Shown one piece after another: positions 45,311-56,246 of a stretch of DNA of 64,000 bases (positions are counted from its first letter, which is position 1; each line of letters starts with the position of its first letter). The DNA is from Sipunculus nudus (Eukaryota > Annelida > Sipuncula > Golfingiida > Sipunculidae), in assembly GCA_026874595.1 (NCBI GenBank), contig CM049311.1, positions 21,196,676-21,260,675 on the forward strand, in the 5' to 3' direction. The notes beneath the pieces were generated by a model. The model did not search any database. It was not told where the DNA came from and saw nothing but the letters and a program-made list of their open reading frames with translations. The translations under genes and the position numbers were made by a program.

Positions 45311-48125
45311 TATGTTTTCCATACTCACTGTTGATGACAATATAGGTATATTGTGTAACAAGGTATGCAGTCGTGTTACATAATTATGTTAGTGACATTA
45401 TATATTAATTAATAAGTAGACTGATACTTTATGTTCTATTTATGCAATTATTTAATTGAATTATTGTTGAATTGTTTGGAACTTCGGACCTGAGGCCTTT
45501 TTCCTGAATTAATTTCACCAACTAATCCGCTTGTTTATACTTACTTTTGCAGCTTTACATCCTCCATAAATATGGCTCATTCAGCAATACTTCACAATCA
45601 ACGGGAATCATATTAATTTCCCGGAAATTCTCAAAGAGTGGTAATAATTTCCCCAAATTTTAATGATAAGATCATCCATGTTTTTGCTGAGCATTGAATC
45701 ATATGTACTTTCTACATACACACTTTGTTTACATAAACATGCTTTGGCAGAGTAGAAGTAACATTATTATACTAGAAATATACATGTATATTCTCACGAA
45801 TGCAGGCCTCTGCCATGTGGGCGGTCGTTAATTTGGGGTACATCGCAACCCGTGTTTTCATTTAGTTAATAGCCCATATTCCCAGCTTCATTGGTGCAGA
45901 TGTTCCCCATACAAGTGTTTGTATTCACTTTTCCGGGCCATGTTCCCATGTTCAGTCTGGATACGTTATTGCACATTTGTGAATATTCCTGGATGTCCTT
46001 CCTGGATCCGGAATATGAGCCGGAGCCACGTCAACATCTAATCGTTTCTTCATTGGCCCATTCCAGAGGTGCCCTAAATATTTCATGGGATTCCGTTCAT
46101 GATTGCATGAGTTATATGTTGTGAACACCCACACACCCACACACACACGCACGGAAGTGAACGCACTCCCTCCTGGCGGATTCAATAATATTAACAAATA
46201 ACAGCAACAAATAATAATAATAATAATAATAAATAATTATGACAATAATTAAATTACTTAATTAATTAGAAGGCCTACGGGGAGATCGATGGATGATGAA
46301 TGATTAAATAACATAACATATTAGATTAAAATTTAACCAAACTCATATATATATTATATAAATTATTATTTTATTTTAAGATATATTATATTTTATGAAA
46401 TTTAACAGAATTTGAGTATAAGAATTTAATATCAATTAATAATATGAACACAAATTTAATTATATTCATGTGATAAATACTTCATGTACCGTACATGTAT
46501 ATATGATAAGTGAGCACTTCCTAAACATTGACATTAAAAAAAGGTCCCAGCAACCGTTAAAAATAAACAGCTCTGTTGATAGAATTTGTTGACACCATTC
46601 AACAACTTCCTCATATCGAGGCTGACCCTACGTCAATCACGCTGGTTGGCTTAGTACGGCCACGCCCCCTCACCTTGGGGTTCAGTTGGTAAACAAGAGT
46701 TTCACGTAGACGGGGCATGTGACAACAAACTGGAGAGAGCAGATTGGACATGGTGGCATTGTTAATGTCGGATTAATGTAAAAGTGAGTCAGAAATTCAC
46801 GTACAACCCACTTTATTAAGCGGTTTAATTCCTCAGACAAACCATTAATCCAGAGGAAATACAATTGCACGGTGGCAATATTACCAAACGGTGGGTCGTT
46901 ATATAGGTGAAGGTTAAGAGCGATAATAGGGGACTTGGCACAGTTTCATGGTCTAATGTTTACCACTGAATTTTTAACAACTGGCCCAGTAATATAAAAG
47001 ATCCGACATAATACAGAACAGGTATTTACTCAACTCCTATAACATAATCTTTGATAGAGACACAAGAGTGTAAATCTATGACATTTGATTATTAATAAAA
47101 ATTTGTAAAAATCTACGATAAAAAAAAATATTACTATACTGTCTGGGTGCACAGGGACTATTATTTGGCAACATGGTTTAAAACACTTCTGTTCTGGTTC
47201 TGTCTGAGAAACCACACCTGAGTGAACAGAGAGTAAAACACTCCCCCTTTAATTGGTTTTCACAGCCATCTGACTCGCTAAAGGGATGAACTGATGTGGC
47301 CAGCAAAGTGTCCAGGGGCTGACCAATTAAATGGGCATTAATTGCTATACATAAGATGTAGTGTCCTGGTTGGCAGTGTTCTGGTTGGCAGTGCTTAGAC
47401 CCTTAATTATTTTGGTTGAGTGTGTTTGCAGTATTGTTGAAGTCTCAGTATGGGTAACATCACATTCTCATACATTTAGAACTGTGAGGCAAGTATAGTG
47501 AGTAGATCTCTTCTGCTTATAAATAGTTAGGTCTGACTATAGAATCCTTGCCTACACATAAAACTAATTGGTGCAACTGTAGAATTAGTGCCTACCATTC
47601 AGGACTCTTTTTATCCGTCCACAAGGGATATGTGTTAAGTGTACGTTAATTGTATCATATAGCCTTTTCACTTATATCTTAGCCCGTAATAATGTATAAT
47701 TAATCCTTTCTTCACACGATCCAACTTGTTGAATCCATCATGATTCCTCCCTCTGCTTGTTTATACCACTTGGCTTATGTTCATATGTCCTGCCTACATT
47801 ATTCACATACATTGTGTTGTGCCCTAGAGGCATTTGTATGCACACGGATCACAGTTACCCCATGTATATTTGGTGTATTTCAAGGGTTAGGGTTAAAAAA
47901 TAAACCAGTGACTCCACCTTGTCCACTCAAAGCCCAAGTCAGAGTACACTTTAGTGGCTGGCAGTTAACAAACAGCTGAGGGTTAATTTTTTAAGCTTTT
48001 GTGATGTCTGGGTGCAAAGCCCTAGGATGACGCATACGCTTAACAAAAATAAACCCTGATTTTAACAACTACAAACAATTCTCAAGCGCAGATTTAAATA
48101 TCCCCACTCGACTCCTGATTTCCAA
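45311..48125. other. Intergenic, no gene seen
   Basis: Includes a (CA)n at 46128-46152 and an AAT repeat at 46208-46236. A CpG-rich patch with CACGCCCCCTCACC near 46655-46680 could be promoter-like, but no exon was found beside it. Confidence 0.45.
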
Positions 48126-48129
48126 TTTG

Positions 48130-48205
48130 TCTTCCTTGGCGCATCTGTATTGCATAGGACTTGTTATTACATGGTTGCTGGTTCGAGACCTAGTCGAGAG
48201 CTTCA
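48130..48205 (+). repeat. Possible tRNA-like SINE head
   Basis: TGGCGCATCTG (48137-48147) resembles an A box, and GGTTCGAGACC (48180-48190) matches the B-box consensus GGTTCGANTCC at 10 of 11 positions. They are 43 bases apart, but the D and T stems do not pair well. Probably a decayed retroposon head, followed by a TA/GA microsatellite. Confidence 0.35.
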
Positions 48206-48273
48206 CAGTTGCAGTTGCATGTAAACAGTTTGACATATATGTCACACAAATTTCTAAAATATATGTAACATAA

Positions 48274-48277
48274 ATAC

Positions 48278-48370
<93 letters not shown>
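48274..48370. repeat. (TA)n(GA)n compound microsatellite
   Basis: About 24 bases of TA pass directly into about 70 bases of GA with one GAAAGA interruption. The purine-only tract could form H-DNA. The leucine/serine-only minus-strand frames across it are artefacts. Confidence 0.95.
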
Positions 48371-48372
<2 letters not shown>

Positions 48373-48817
48373 GCAGAACCATACAAAAGGCAATCGGTTG
48401 GTCAGCTGGCATTTTAGGGGTGTTCAGGGGTTAGTTATCATTTCAGTAACAGCCGTATATCATTTACTTTTATTTTCATATACTAAATCTATTTTACATA
48501 GAGAAATTTGTATACGTATTTTAAATTGACTCAAACTTTTTGGCCAGTAATTGTTAGTCTTAAATTTTCAGCTATTAAAATGCCTGGCTAAGAATGTCTC
48601 TGGTCAGAATGTACTGGGCTGCAATGTTTTTGAATAGAATATTATAAATGTGCACTAGTTTTAAATATTTAACCCATTAATATCATATTAAAAACTGCAA
48701 GGGCAGAGAAGTCATTGGTCATGGCTCTGTGACCAAAATGTTATGATGAAGAGGGCAGTACTGTCACATTAGATGTCATAATAGTAGTATTCTTTATTTA
48801 AGTGACAAGTACATTAA

Positions 48818-48945
<128 letters not shown>

Positions 48946-50173
48946 TGCACCAGGTCTATTAGTCACTTGAACTTCAAAGTATGGAAAGGAATCAGTGATC
49001 CACATACACTAAACATACAATTACTTGCTCCTAATTCCATAACATTTGCATAAATTCTTTGCTAGCTTTCTAGGAATATTTTTACACAAAGAAGTAATCT
49101 GGATAAAATTATCTTTGTGCAATTACTCAAAAATAATTAGGGAAACAGTCACCATTGATTTACCAGTCATGCATATTATGAAAGACTAGTATGTCATGAA
49201 GATAATGATGTGATATCATATTTTGTGTGACAATGTGTCAGTGCACTGGTGTTTAATTACTGTTTATCACAAATAACACACATATACCTTTTATTATTGA
49301 TCAAGATTTAAATTTCTTAATTTTGTTTTTACCATATGATTAAAAAAAATGAATAATAATATAAATAGTTTATTGTTGTCTAGTTTGTATTTGCAGCACC
49401 AGTTATTTTATAATACTAAAAACCCTTATCATCTTTATGCTGCTTGCATGTTTTAGGAAGTAAAATAATAATAATAATAATAATAAATGTAATAATAATA
49501 ATAAGTAATAGTTATAATAATAATAATAATATTCATACAACAAAACTGACTTATCATGATAATAATGAAAAACAACAAAAATAATGATTATGACAGTAAT
49601 AAAAATTTCTTATTGGCTTAGTCCAATTTTTTTTATTTTATAATGGTGTAGAGGGGGGTTTCCTGTAACTCCCCTGGGCATTTCATGCCTAAAGAATTGG
49701 AGACTGCTAAGTAACAGAAAGTAAAGATACAGGTTTTTAAATATACTGTGGTTGGCTTTATATCTGCTGGGTTAAATATTCACAATTTTTACTTCTTTAG
49801 TGTATCACGAGGGTTTAATTTTCACAATTTATCATACAGTAACTTGCACAATGTACATAACAATTATTATAACAGTTACCTAATATGTACACAAAATCTT
49901 AACAATTGCACATGGAGATAAGGAACATAAAAGGTATGGTAATATTGACATAATATACACAACATACGTGAGATTGAAGCTATAGAATAAATTACTTTTC
50001 ACCTGTGCAGATGTGGTGTCTTATTCACGAAGGTTTTTATTTTTACGATAATATCCCCTTTAAGGAAAATCGCAAATTTGAAACCCATGCGAAAGAAAAG
50101 ACAACCAAAGTATTTTATATATATTTGTTCCCTTTTTCAGATAAACAATCGGTGATTATAAGCTGCCAACACA
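48946..50173. other. AT-rich DNA upstream of IBA57, no other gene seen
   Basis: Apart from the AAT repeat nothing is recognised. A TTTTTCAG at 50133-50140, 33 bases before the IBA57 start codon, could be the acceptor of a leader intron or mark nothing; no upstream exon was found. Confidence 0.4.
49462..49535. repeat. (AAT)n simple repeat
   Basis: Two AAT tracts separated by 'gtaatagttat'. Related triplet tracts occur near 46.2 and 55.75 kb. Confidence 0.9.
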
Positions 50174-50428
50174 ATGCAGGCCATCAGGCATGCCAGATCA
50201 GTGGTCAACAGATGTTACTCTTTAGCCAGACGACCACAGCAGTTAAAACAATATAGCTCTGAAGAGATTAGGCCCAAACCTCCACTGTGTACTGAGCTGA
50301 CTCATCGCGGATTGATCAGGGTTGAGGGGGAAGATGCTGCTGTATTCCTTCAGGGGTTAATAACAAATGACGTTCGCTGTCTGGATCACGGCTGCCCTAC
50401 CCTGTATGCCTTGATGCTTAATGTTCAG
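50174..50428 (+). CDS. IBA57: IBA57 exon 1
   Basis: ATG at 50174, 85 codons, phase 0, donor CAG/GTATGG. Carries the presequence and the first part of the folate-binding-like domain ([20 protein letters not shown], then [20 protein letters not shown]). Confidence 0.92.
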
Positions 50429-53400
50429 GTATGGCAGTCGTTATGTTTTACCTTATACTGAAATTGACCTTCATTTATATTTTAAATGTAAAGTTTATAT
50501 GAACTTTTACTTTAAAACACAATTGCATACAGTGATACAAAATTACCAGAATTATCTGTGACCATGAAGTAGTGTTTCTTTACAATGCTAGCATGCTAAC
50601 CAAAACAAGATACACATTACTGTTGATCCCTATTTTATGGCTGCACATGTATTTATAGCCACACCCTGAAATTGCAAAGCCCCTTTAAGGAGCTCCCACT
50701 AAGGTCCAAATACTCAGAACCTCCCTTGGAAGAAATGTCCTCTCTTCATTTACAAGGGACCATATCTGCATTTGTTAAATGGGTGATGTTCCTCAATTCA
50801 ATATGATTAAATTATTTAATTGTTAACACACTGTACTAGGGAGTACGCTGGACTTGTTTGATCTTTTTCAGGGTCGTATTTTGTATGATCTGATATTGTA
50901 CAACATGGGAGAATCAAGTATATCCCACAAACAGTCTTTCTTTATCGAATGTGATGCAGCACTGAAGGAAGATTTCCTGTCCCTTATGAAAAGGTATCGC
51001 ATCAGAAAGAAGGTGAGCAACAGTCAATTTAGAAACAAGTTACAACCAGGATATGCTCAGTACTGGTACACTTGTCAACCAAGTTTTTGGTAATATTTAT
51101 TTCAAATTTATTTTCTTAATGAAAATGAAATCATGAAAAACAAAATGAGAAACATGCATAATTTTTCATGTATAGAGCAGTAGTTAGCAGTAGTCCGCAT
51201 ATATCTGATTCTTGCCTGGATGCTGTCCTTTGAGTAGTTCTGTGTCATTTCCCTTGAACCTGCTCATGTGGCTGCCATTTTGCATACACTGAAACCTGGA
51301 TGTCACAAGCAAAGTCATTTGGATCCAATGCACAGGAACAAGTCCTCTAGTAACAAAGAAATGACGTAGATTTTTTGTTGTAGATCATGATACAGATACA
51401 GGGACTAAATCCTGATCTGCTGATGTTTTCTTTTCAGGTGGATCTGAGCGACATCAGTGATGAGTACGCCTTGTGGGCAGTACTACCACCTAGTGAGGAC
51501 TCTGCTGTCAACAGCTGTGACCTGGTCATGTCTCACCCTGAGAAAGTGTCTGTTTGTTCTTCTGATCCTCGTCTCAAAACATTTGGCTGCAGAATGATAC
51601 TGCCTGCAGGAGAACCAGGTACACACCCACACAAACACACACACAGATACTGACAGATAAACCAGACAAATACTAGCAGATAAAAACCAGGTACTCACAT
51701 AAACACACACAAAAACATCCAGAGAAAGTGTCCATATGTTCTTCTTATCCTTGTCTCAAACCATTTGGCTGCAGAATGACACTGCCTTAAGGAAAACCAG
51801 GTTTACACACACACACACACACCCAGACATACCTGCTGGAGAACCAGGTACATACATAAAGTAAATTGCAGGATAACAAGGTACCCATACCCATACAAAC
51901 ACACATGCATACCTTTGGAAAAACTAGGTATACACACAAACATACACAAATATACTTGCAAGAGAACCATATCTGCACACACAAAAACACGTACAATCTT
52001 TAATATATATTATAGAACAATTTATTTGCAGAAAATTGAAGAACTTGTTTATTGTTAGGTTATGATTATAATTTTTTTAGCATTTAAATGGCATTACCAA
52101 ATTGTTTGTTCTACCTGTGTAAATTTCAATCAAGCATTTGCAAACTAGTAGCAAAATAACAAGCTGTATTACAATGACTACCTCAGAATTATTTATTTTC
52201 CTTGCTTGACCTTCCTCTTCATCTGAATCTGAATTTTTAATGCTTTTGATATCAAACTTGATAAGTCTTCATCCAGATGAGCAATGACCTCATTTGTTAT
52301 GTAGTATATGTTGAAGCATAATTGAATGTCTGGTGTGATCATCTATACTTATTCCATATTTTTGTCATATTATTCAGTGTTATGAATTTTATAAGCAATC
52401 TTTTTATATATGTGATAAGTTCAACATTGTTCAACTTTTGTTAAGCCAATCAAAAAGTGGGCCTTAGAGGGCATAATCATTTGTTTTAGCTCAGCTGACT
52501 TTCAGTCATGCTTGGCTATAGCGATGGGTCTTTGTCCGTCGTCCTTCCATCTGTCCATCCGGCCGGCCTCCGTCCGTTAGCAGGGCACAAATCGTAACCG
52601 TAGGGGCTAGGGCCATGAACCCTATGCAGTCTTAGAGGTTCTAAAAAGATCTCCTTGCAAACCTGAAATTAGGTCACTGCGACCTATATTCTCGAAGTTA
52701 TGGGGTGTGTATGCACCCCCCCGAAATAATTCTTTTAGCCAAAATTTTCATCCCAAACCTTCCATCTTTCACATACAGCTCACCTACCAACAGGGGAAGA
52801 ACCATAATTATTTTGAGGTCACAAGGTCAAAGGTCAAGGTCACAGAACCAACTTCTTTGAAAAGCGTGTTGATGCATTTTAAGCAAAACCTTTCATCCCA
52901 ATTCTTTGATCTTTCACATATAGCTCACCTACTAAGTGGGAGAAGAATCCTATAGATGTTGAGATCACAAGGTCAAAGGTCAGGGTCACAGGATCCACTT
53001 CTTTGAAAAGGTTGTGGACACATTTCAAGCTAGACCTTTCATTCCAAACCTTTCAGCACTGATATCGCTTCTCTGCCAACAGGGAAAAAACCTGTTGATT
53101 TTGAGGTCAAAGGTCAAGTTCACAGCACCCTCTTCTTGCGTGGAGTCATTTTCAGGCAAACTTTTCAATCTATACTTTCCATCTGTCATATATGGCTTAC
53201 CTACCAATGGGGGAAGAAGCCTATTGATGTTGAGTTCAAAAGGTCAAAGGTCAAGGTCACAATATTGTTCTAAATGCTTGTGAACATATTTCAAGTGAAA
53301 CTGTTCAACCCAAACCTACAGTCTTTCACATATGCCACATCTATGCATCACTGAATGTGATTCAAACTTCATATTTATGGGTCTTTTTGCATGAAGAAAT

Positions 53401-56246
53401 AACTAATTGATTTTGAGGTCAGCTGGTCAGGAGGTTAAAGGTTGCTGGTCTAAGTTATTCACTCATTGGTTGCCAAGTAATTACACCCGGCCAGATGTAA
53501 GTGGTTATTAGTTACCCATCATTTAGAAAGAATCCAGTTGATATGTGGGCAAAAGGCCTAGGTCATAGGTCAGGGATGTTCACAAAAACTTATTTTGTAG
53601 ACCATCTCTATTTTTCTTGTACATATAACCATTGCACTCCAACTGGTACATCTCACTGTGTGGCTGTACTTGTGAGTGATGCTGGTGACATATGACTCTT
53701 TTGTATCAGCCTGTTAAGTGATAAGGCTGAGTGATAAATACCTCGTTACTGCATAACAAAAACACTGTTGCTGGAATGCTTCAGCCAGGCATTAAGACTG
53801 TGAGAGTATAGTATTAAGGTTTAGCTACTGATTTATAAGATGATGGGAACATTTTGCAGTTTATTTTATGGAATCATAGCAATAAACTTAGTTTCCTAGA
53901 TATCTGAATATTTTTATATAAATCACCAGATATAAAAGCAAATGTTTGTTCTCATACTATGTGGATGTGTACCTGGATTTAGGATGGCTTTTTTTTATTA
54001 CAAGACTTTTAGTCATGCTTTCTGCATTTCTTTTCTTTCAGGTTTTGCAGTTTACCTACCCTGCTGATCCCATTGAAAAGCAGAGTTATAATAAAAAATA
54101 TTGGACTTACACTTTTTACATTTGCATATCTATAAATCTAATATGAGGGCCTGAAAATGCCTTTTGAATTGTTTTGGACGTTCATTACTGTAACATCCTT
54201 TGGAGAATTTGCTACAAGTTTGGTCTCTTATTGGAGGATGTGTGATATCAAATGTCACACTTGTCAGAAATCCATTATGTCTGCCAGTTAGCCACCTTAG
54301 AAATCCTTTTGTCAGTGCAGTTTCAGTGATTTTTAGCTCAAGTGTTGGGGAAGGCTTTAAATACAGGTCATGCTTGTCAGCTGAGCGTCATGACCCATGG
54401 GTCACTTGTTAAATTTTGGCTTCCAAAGGCCAGAGCCTTCATTTGATTTAATGCAGCACTATAGAAAACTGGTAACAAATCCAGGTGAATTATTGCATAC
54501 ATGTACATGATTATTTTCAGGTCTGAACATGTTCCATCATGGGACGACACCAATCAGTCTGGATGACTACCACAGGCGGCGCTTTTCACTAGGCATCGGG
54601 GAAGGCCCCACAGACTTCCCGCCTGGAAATTCCTTTCCACTGGAGAGCAATGCAGTCTTTCTCAATGGAGGTATGGTAACTGGATAAAATGGCCATGGAC
54701 ATACATTTAAAAAAAAAAAAATTGTATTTTTTATCAGGAAATCTTCTTCAATACTTTTTTTTCCAGTGAAGTGAATCTTGATTCTTCACACATATGTTTA
54801 GATGTATGTTAATGATAGAGAATTTTCATGATCAGTTTTTTAGCTTAAGTGTTATGTATTTTGATGAGAGATATTTTAGACACTTTCCCAAATAACTAAA
54901 AAAATAACAGAAATATGTAAAATGAACACTCTGTCTCATGAGATATAGCAGCTTATGGCATCACAGGAACTGGAGTTGGATTGTTATGTCTGATATTGAG
55001 GTACTCATATGGACCCAGGAAATATGATATTGTATAAATGATGTAGAAACTTTTCTGAGGTGAAATCCAGGGATCTACTTGGTATATATGATAACTGTCG
55101 GAACTCTTTATAAAGTAAAATTGCCATCTAGCGGAAAAAGGAAAAACAAATGGAAGTAGCTTTCGTGAAGGGAGGAAAGAAGGGATGCGGGACAGAAGCA
55201 TATGGCGTCCCGAGGTGGGAAGATGTAACAAAAGTTTAACGGAGGACGATCTGGACGACATTGGACTGACGCCGCTACTAGGTAAGAAGTTACGAACAAA
55301 CAGAAGCCAGAAGGTGCTGGTACGTGAGTAGAATTGAATTTTCTAAGACTTTTCATATATGTTGACTTTTTGTCATTGATTTGTTTCAGTGAGTTTCAAT
55401 AAGGGTTGTTACATCGGCCAGGAGCTGACAGCGAGAACCCATCATACAGGTGTAATCAGAAAGAGGCTACTACCGATTATACTCAGCAGGTGAATATATA
55501 TCAAACATACCATGTTCCACCCATGAGAGAGAGATGTTACAGGTTTCATCAGTCTGAACATTCTTGGCAGTTTGCCAACCACCTGTTGGTGAAACCTAGC
55601 AAACCATGTTATATCAGACCATGCTTTTGCAAGCAGTAGTTACATTGAGTTGCCAATAAAAATGCCTACAGGGTTGTGTAGTAGTAGCACCTACACCACT
55701 TCTTTTTTGTTTATTTTGTATATAACATTGGCAAATTGTTCATTATTATAATTATTATTATTTTTGTTATTATTATGCAGTTATATAGCACCTTATTCAT
55801 GACACAGAATGCTCTAATGCTCTTTCCATTTAAAATATAAAATACAATAACACAATGATACAGTAAACGGAAAAAATTATATGAGACAAAACATGCAGTT
55901 CAAAATAAATTTTAATTAATCAAATAAAAAGGGCTTAAATGTTTAAATGTGTTTTCTATGGACTGGATAGCAAATACGTTATTTTTTATTATCTTTCAGT
56001 GTTAATCATGGAGCGCTAGCTGGTGACAACATGGAGAACTTTGCAGGGAAAAGTTGTGGAAAGTTTCGTGACTCTGTAGGAGAGAAAGGACTCGCTCTAC
56101 TTAGAGTCACTGACGCTATCGGAAAAGGACCTCTTGTTGTAAAACGTAATAGTGAATCAATATGTGAAGCTGAAACGCACATCCCCAGCTGGTGGCCTCA
56201 GGACTATACTACAGATGAAATACCCGGATACAAAATGGCTTCCTAG
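50174..56246 (+). CDS. IBA57: IBA57, mitochondrial iron-sulfur cluster assembly factor, 6 exons
   Basis: Six exons join in frame: 50174-50428, 50872-51012, 51438-51618, 54521-54670, 55390-55489 and 56000-56246. They give 1074 nt, that is 357 residues plus stop, close to the 356 of the human protein. The first 30 residues hold several Arg and no acid ([20 protein letters not shown]), as expected of a mitochondrial presequence. The YgfZ/GcvT-like fold shows in [26 protein letters not shown] and [11 protein letters not shown]. The family signature KGCYIGQEL occupies 247-255, with the conserved cysteine at 249. IBA57 works with ISCA1 and ISCA2 in the matrix to build [4Fe-4S] clusters for aconitase, lipoate synthase and respiratory complexes. 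All introns are GT-AG; intron 3 (2.9 kb) carries a dispersed repeat and a partial copy of exon 3. No defect in the coding frame was seen. Confidence 0.93.
50872..51012 (+). CDS. IBA57: IBA57 exon 2
   Basis: Acceptor TTTTTCAG, 47 codons in phase 0, donor AAG/GTGAGC. Encodes [35 protein letters not shown] and the basic end KRYRIRKK. In most orthologues this is the strand-helix region after QG(R/K). Confidence 0.92.
51438..51618 (+). CDS. IBA57: IBA57 exon 3
   Basis: Acceptor TTTTCAG, donor CAG/GTACAC, 60 codons plus one base. Begins [20 protein letters not shown] and ends [12 protein letters not shown]. Its last ~80 bases, with the donor, are duplicated at 51722-51802. Confidence 0.9.
51605..51995 (+). 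repeat. Tandem-like region of exon end plus (CA)n in IBA57 intron 3
   Basis: Repeated order: GGAGAACCAGGTA-like sequence followed by CACACA tracts, at about 51609, 51790, 51838, 51907 (diverged) and 51960. It looks like successive slippage or unequal exchange that used the exon's 3' end as part of the unit. Confidence 0.6.
51722..51802 (+). pseudogene. Duplicated 3' part of IBA57 exon 3 with donor site
   Basis: Aligns without gaps to 51540-51620 at an offset of exactly 182 bp, about 10 mismatches in 81 positions by eye. The copy keeps the GT donor position (51801-51802) but has a TAA in the exon's reading frame (CTGCCTTAAGG). It is therefore a dead partial exon, with the CA-rich sequence after the donor copied as well. 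Shorter echoes of 'gagaaccaggta' follow near 51840 and 51960. Confidence 0.85.
52487..54412 (+). mobile_element. Hexamer-array repeat, copy C, inside IBA57 intron 3
   Basis: Starts TAGCTCAGCTGAC (52487) and ends GTCAGCTGAGCGTCATGACC, CATGGGTC (54376-54404). Internal marks: 'tctttgtccgtcgtcc', 'gcagggcacaaatcgtaacc', 'aggtcactgcgacctata'. At about 52720 it jumps directly into the array spacer, lacking the ~0.8 kb found there in copies B and D, so it has an internal deletion. Cores lie at about 52815, 52963, 53100 and 53235, with weaker ones to 53560. It runs in the same orientation as IBA57 and contains no gene. Confidence 0.75.
52810..53570 (+). repeat. Array of AGGTCAAAGGTCAAGGTCA units in copy C
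   Basis: Four good units (AAGGTCAAAGGTCAAGGTCAC or one to two changes) at 52815, 52963, 53100 and 53235, spaced 135-148 bp and mostly separated by type-A spacers, then decayed units. Spacers keep 'tttcatcccaaacct' and 'cacatatagctcacctacc'. Confidence 0.85.
54521..54670 (+). CDS. IBA57: IBA57 exon 4
   Basis: Acceptor TTATTTTCAG, donor GAG/GTATGG. Encodes [40 protein letters not shown] and ESNAVFLNG, the region before the signature loop. Phase 1 on both sides. Confidence 0.9.
55390..55489 (+). CDS. IBA57: IBA57 exon 5 (signature exon)
   Basis: Acceptor TTGTTTCAG, donor CAG/GTGAAT. Encodes [32 protein letters not shown]. It includes the family signature with Cys249, the residue conserved across IBA57/YgfZ proteins. 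Confidence 0.92.
56000..56246 (+). CDS. IBA57: IBA57 exon 6 (C-terminus)
   Basis: Acceptor ATCTTTCAG, 81 codons and TAG. Begins [20 protein letters not shown], contains [14 protein letters not shown] and ends [18 protein letters not shown]. The tail with WWP is usual for animal IBA57. Confidence 0.92.

Noticed and set aside
47870-47900. TTAGGG-like doublet (GGGTTAGGGTTA)
   Set aside because: Two units only; not evidence for an interstitial telomere tract.
48069-48393. Minus-strand frames of Leu-Ser and Ile-Tyr repeats
   Set aside because: Direct translation of the (GA)n and (TA)n microsatellite.
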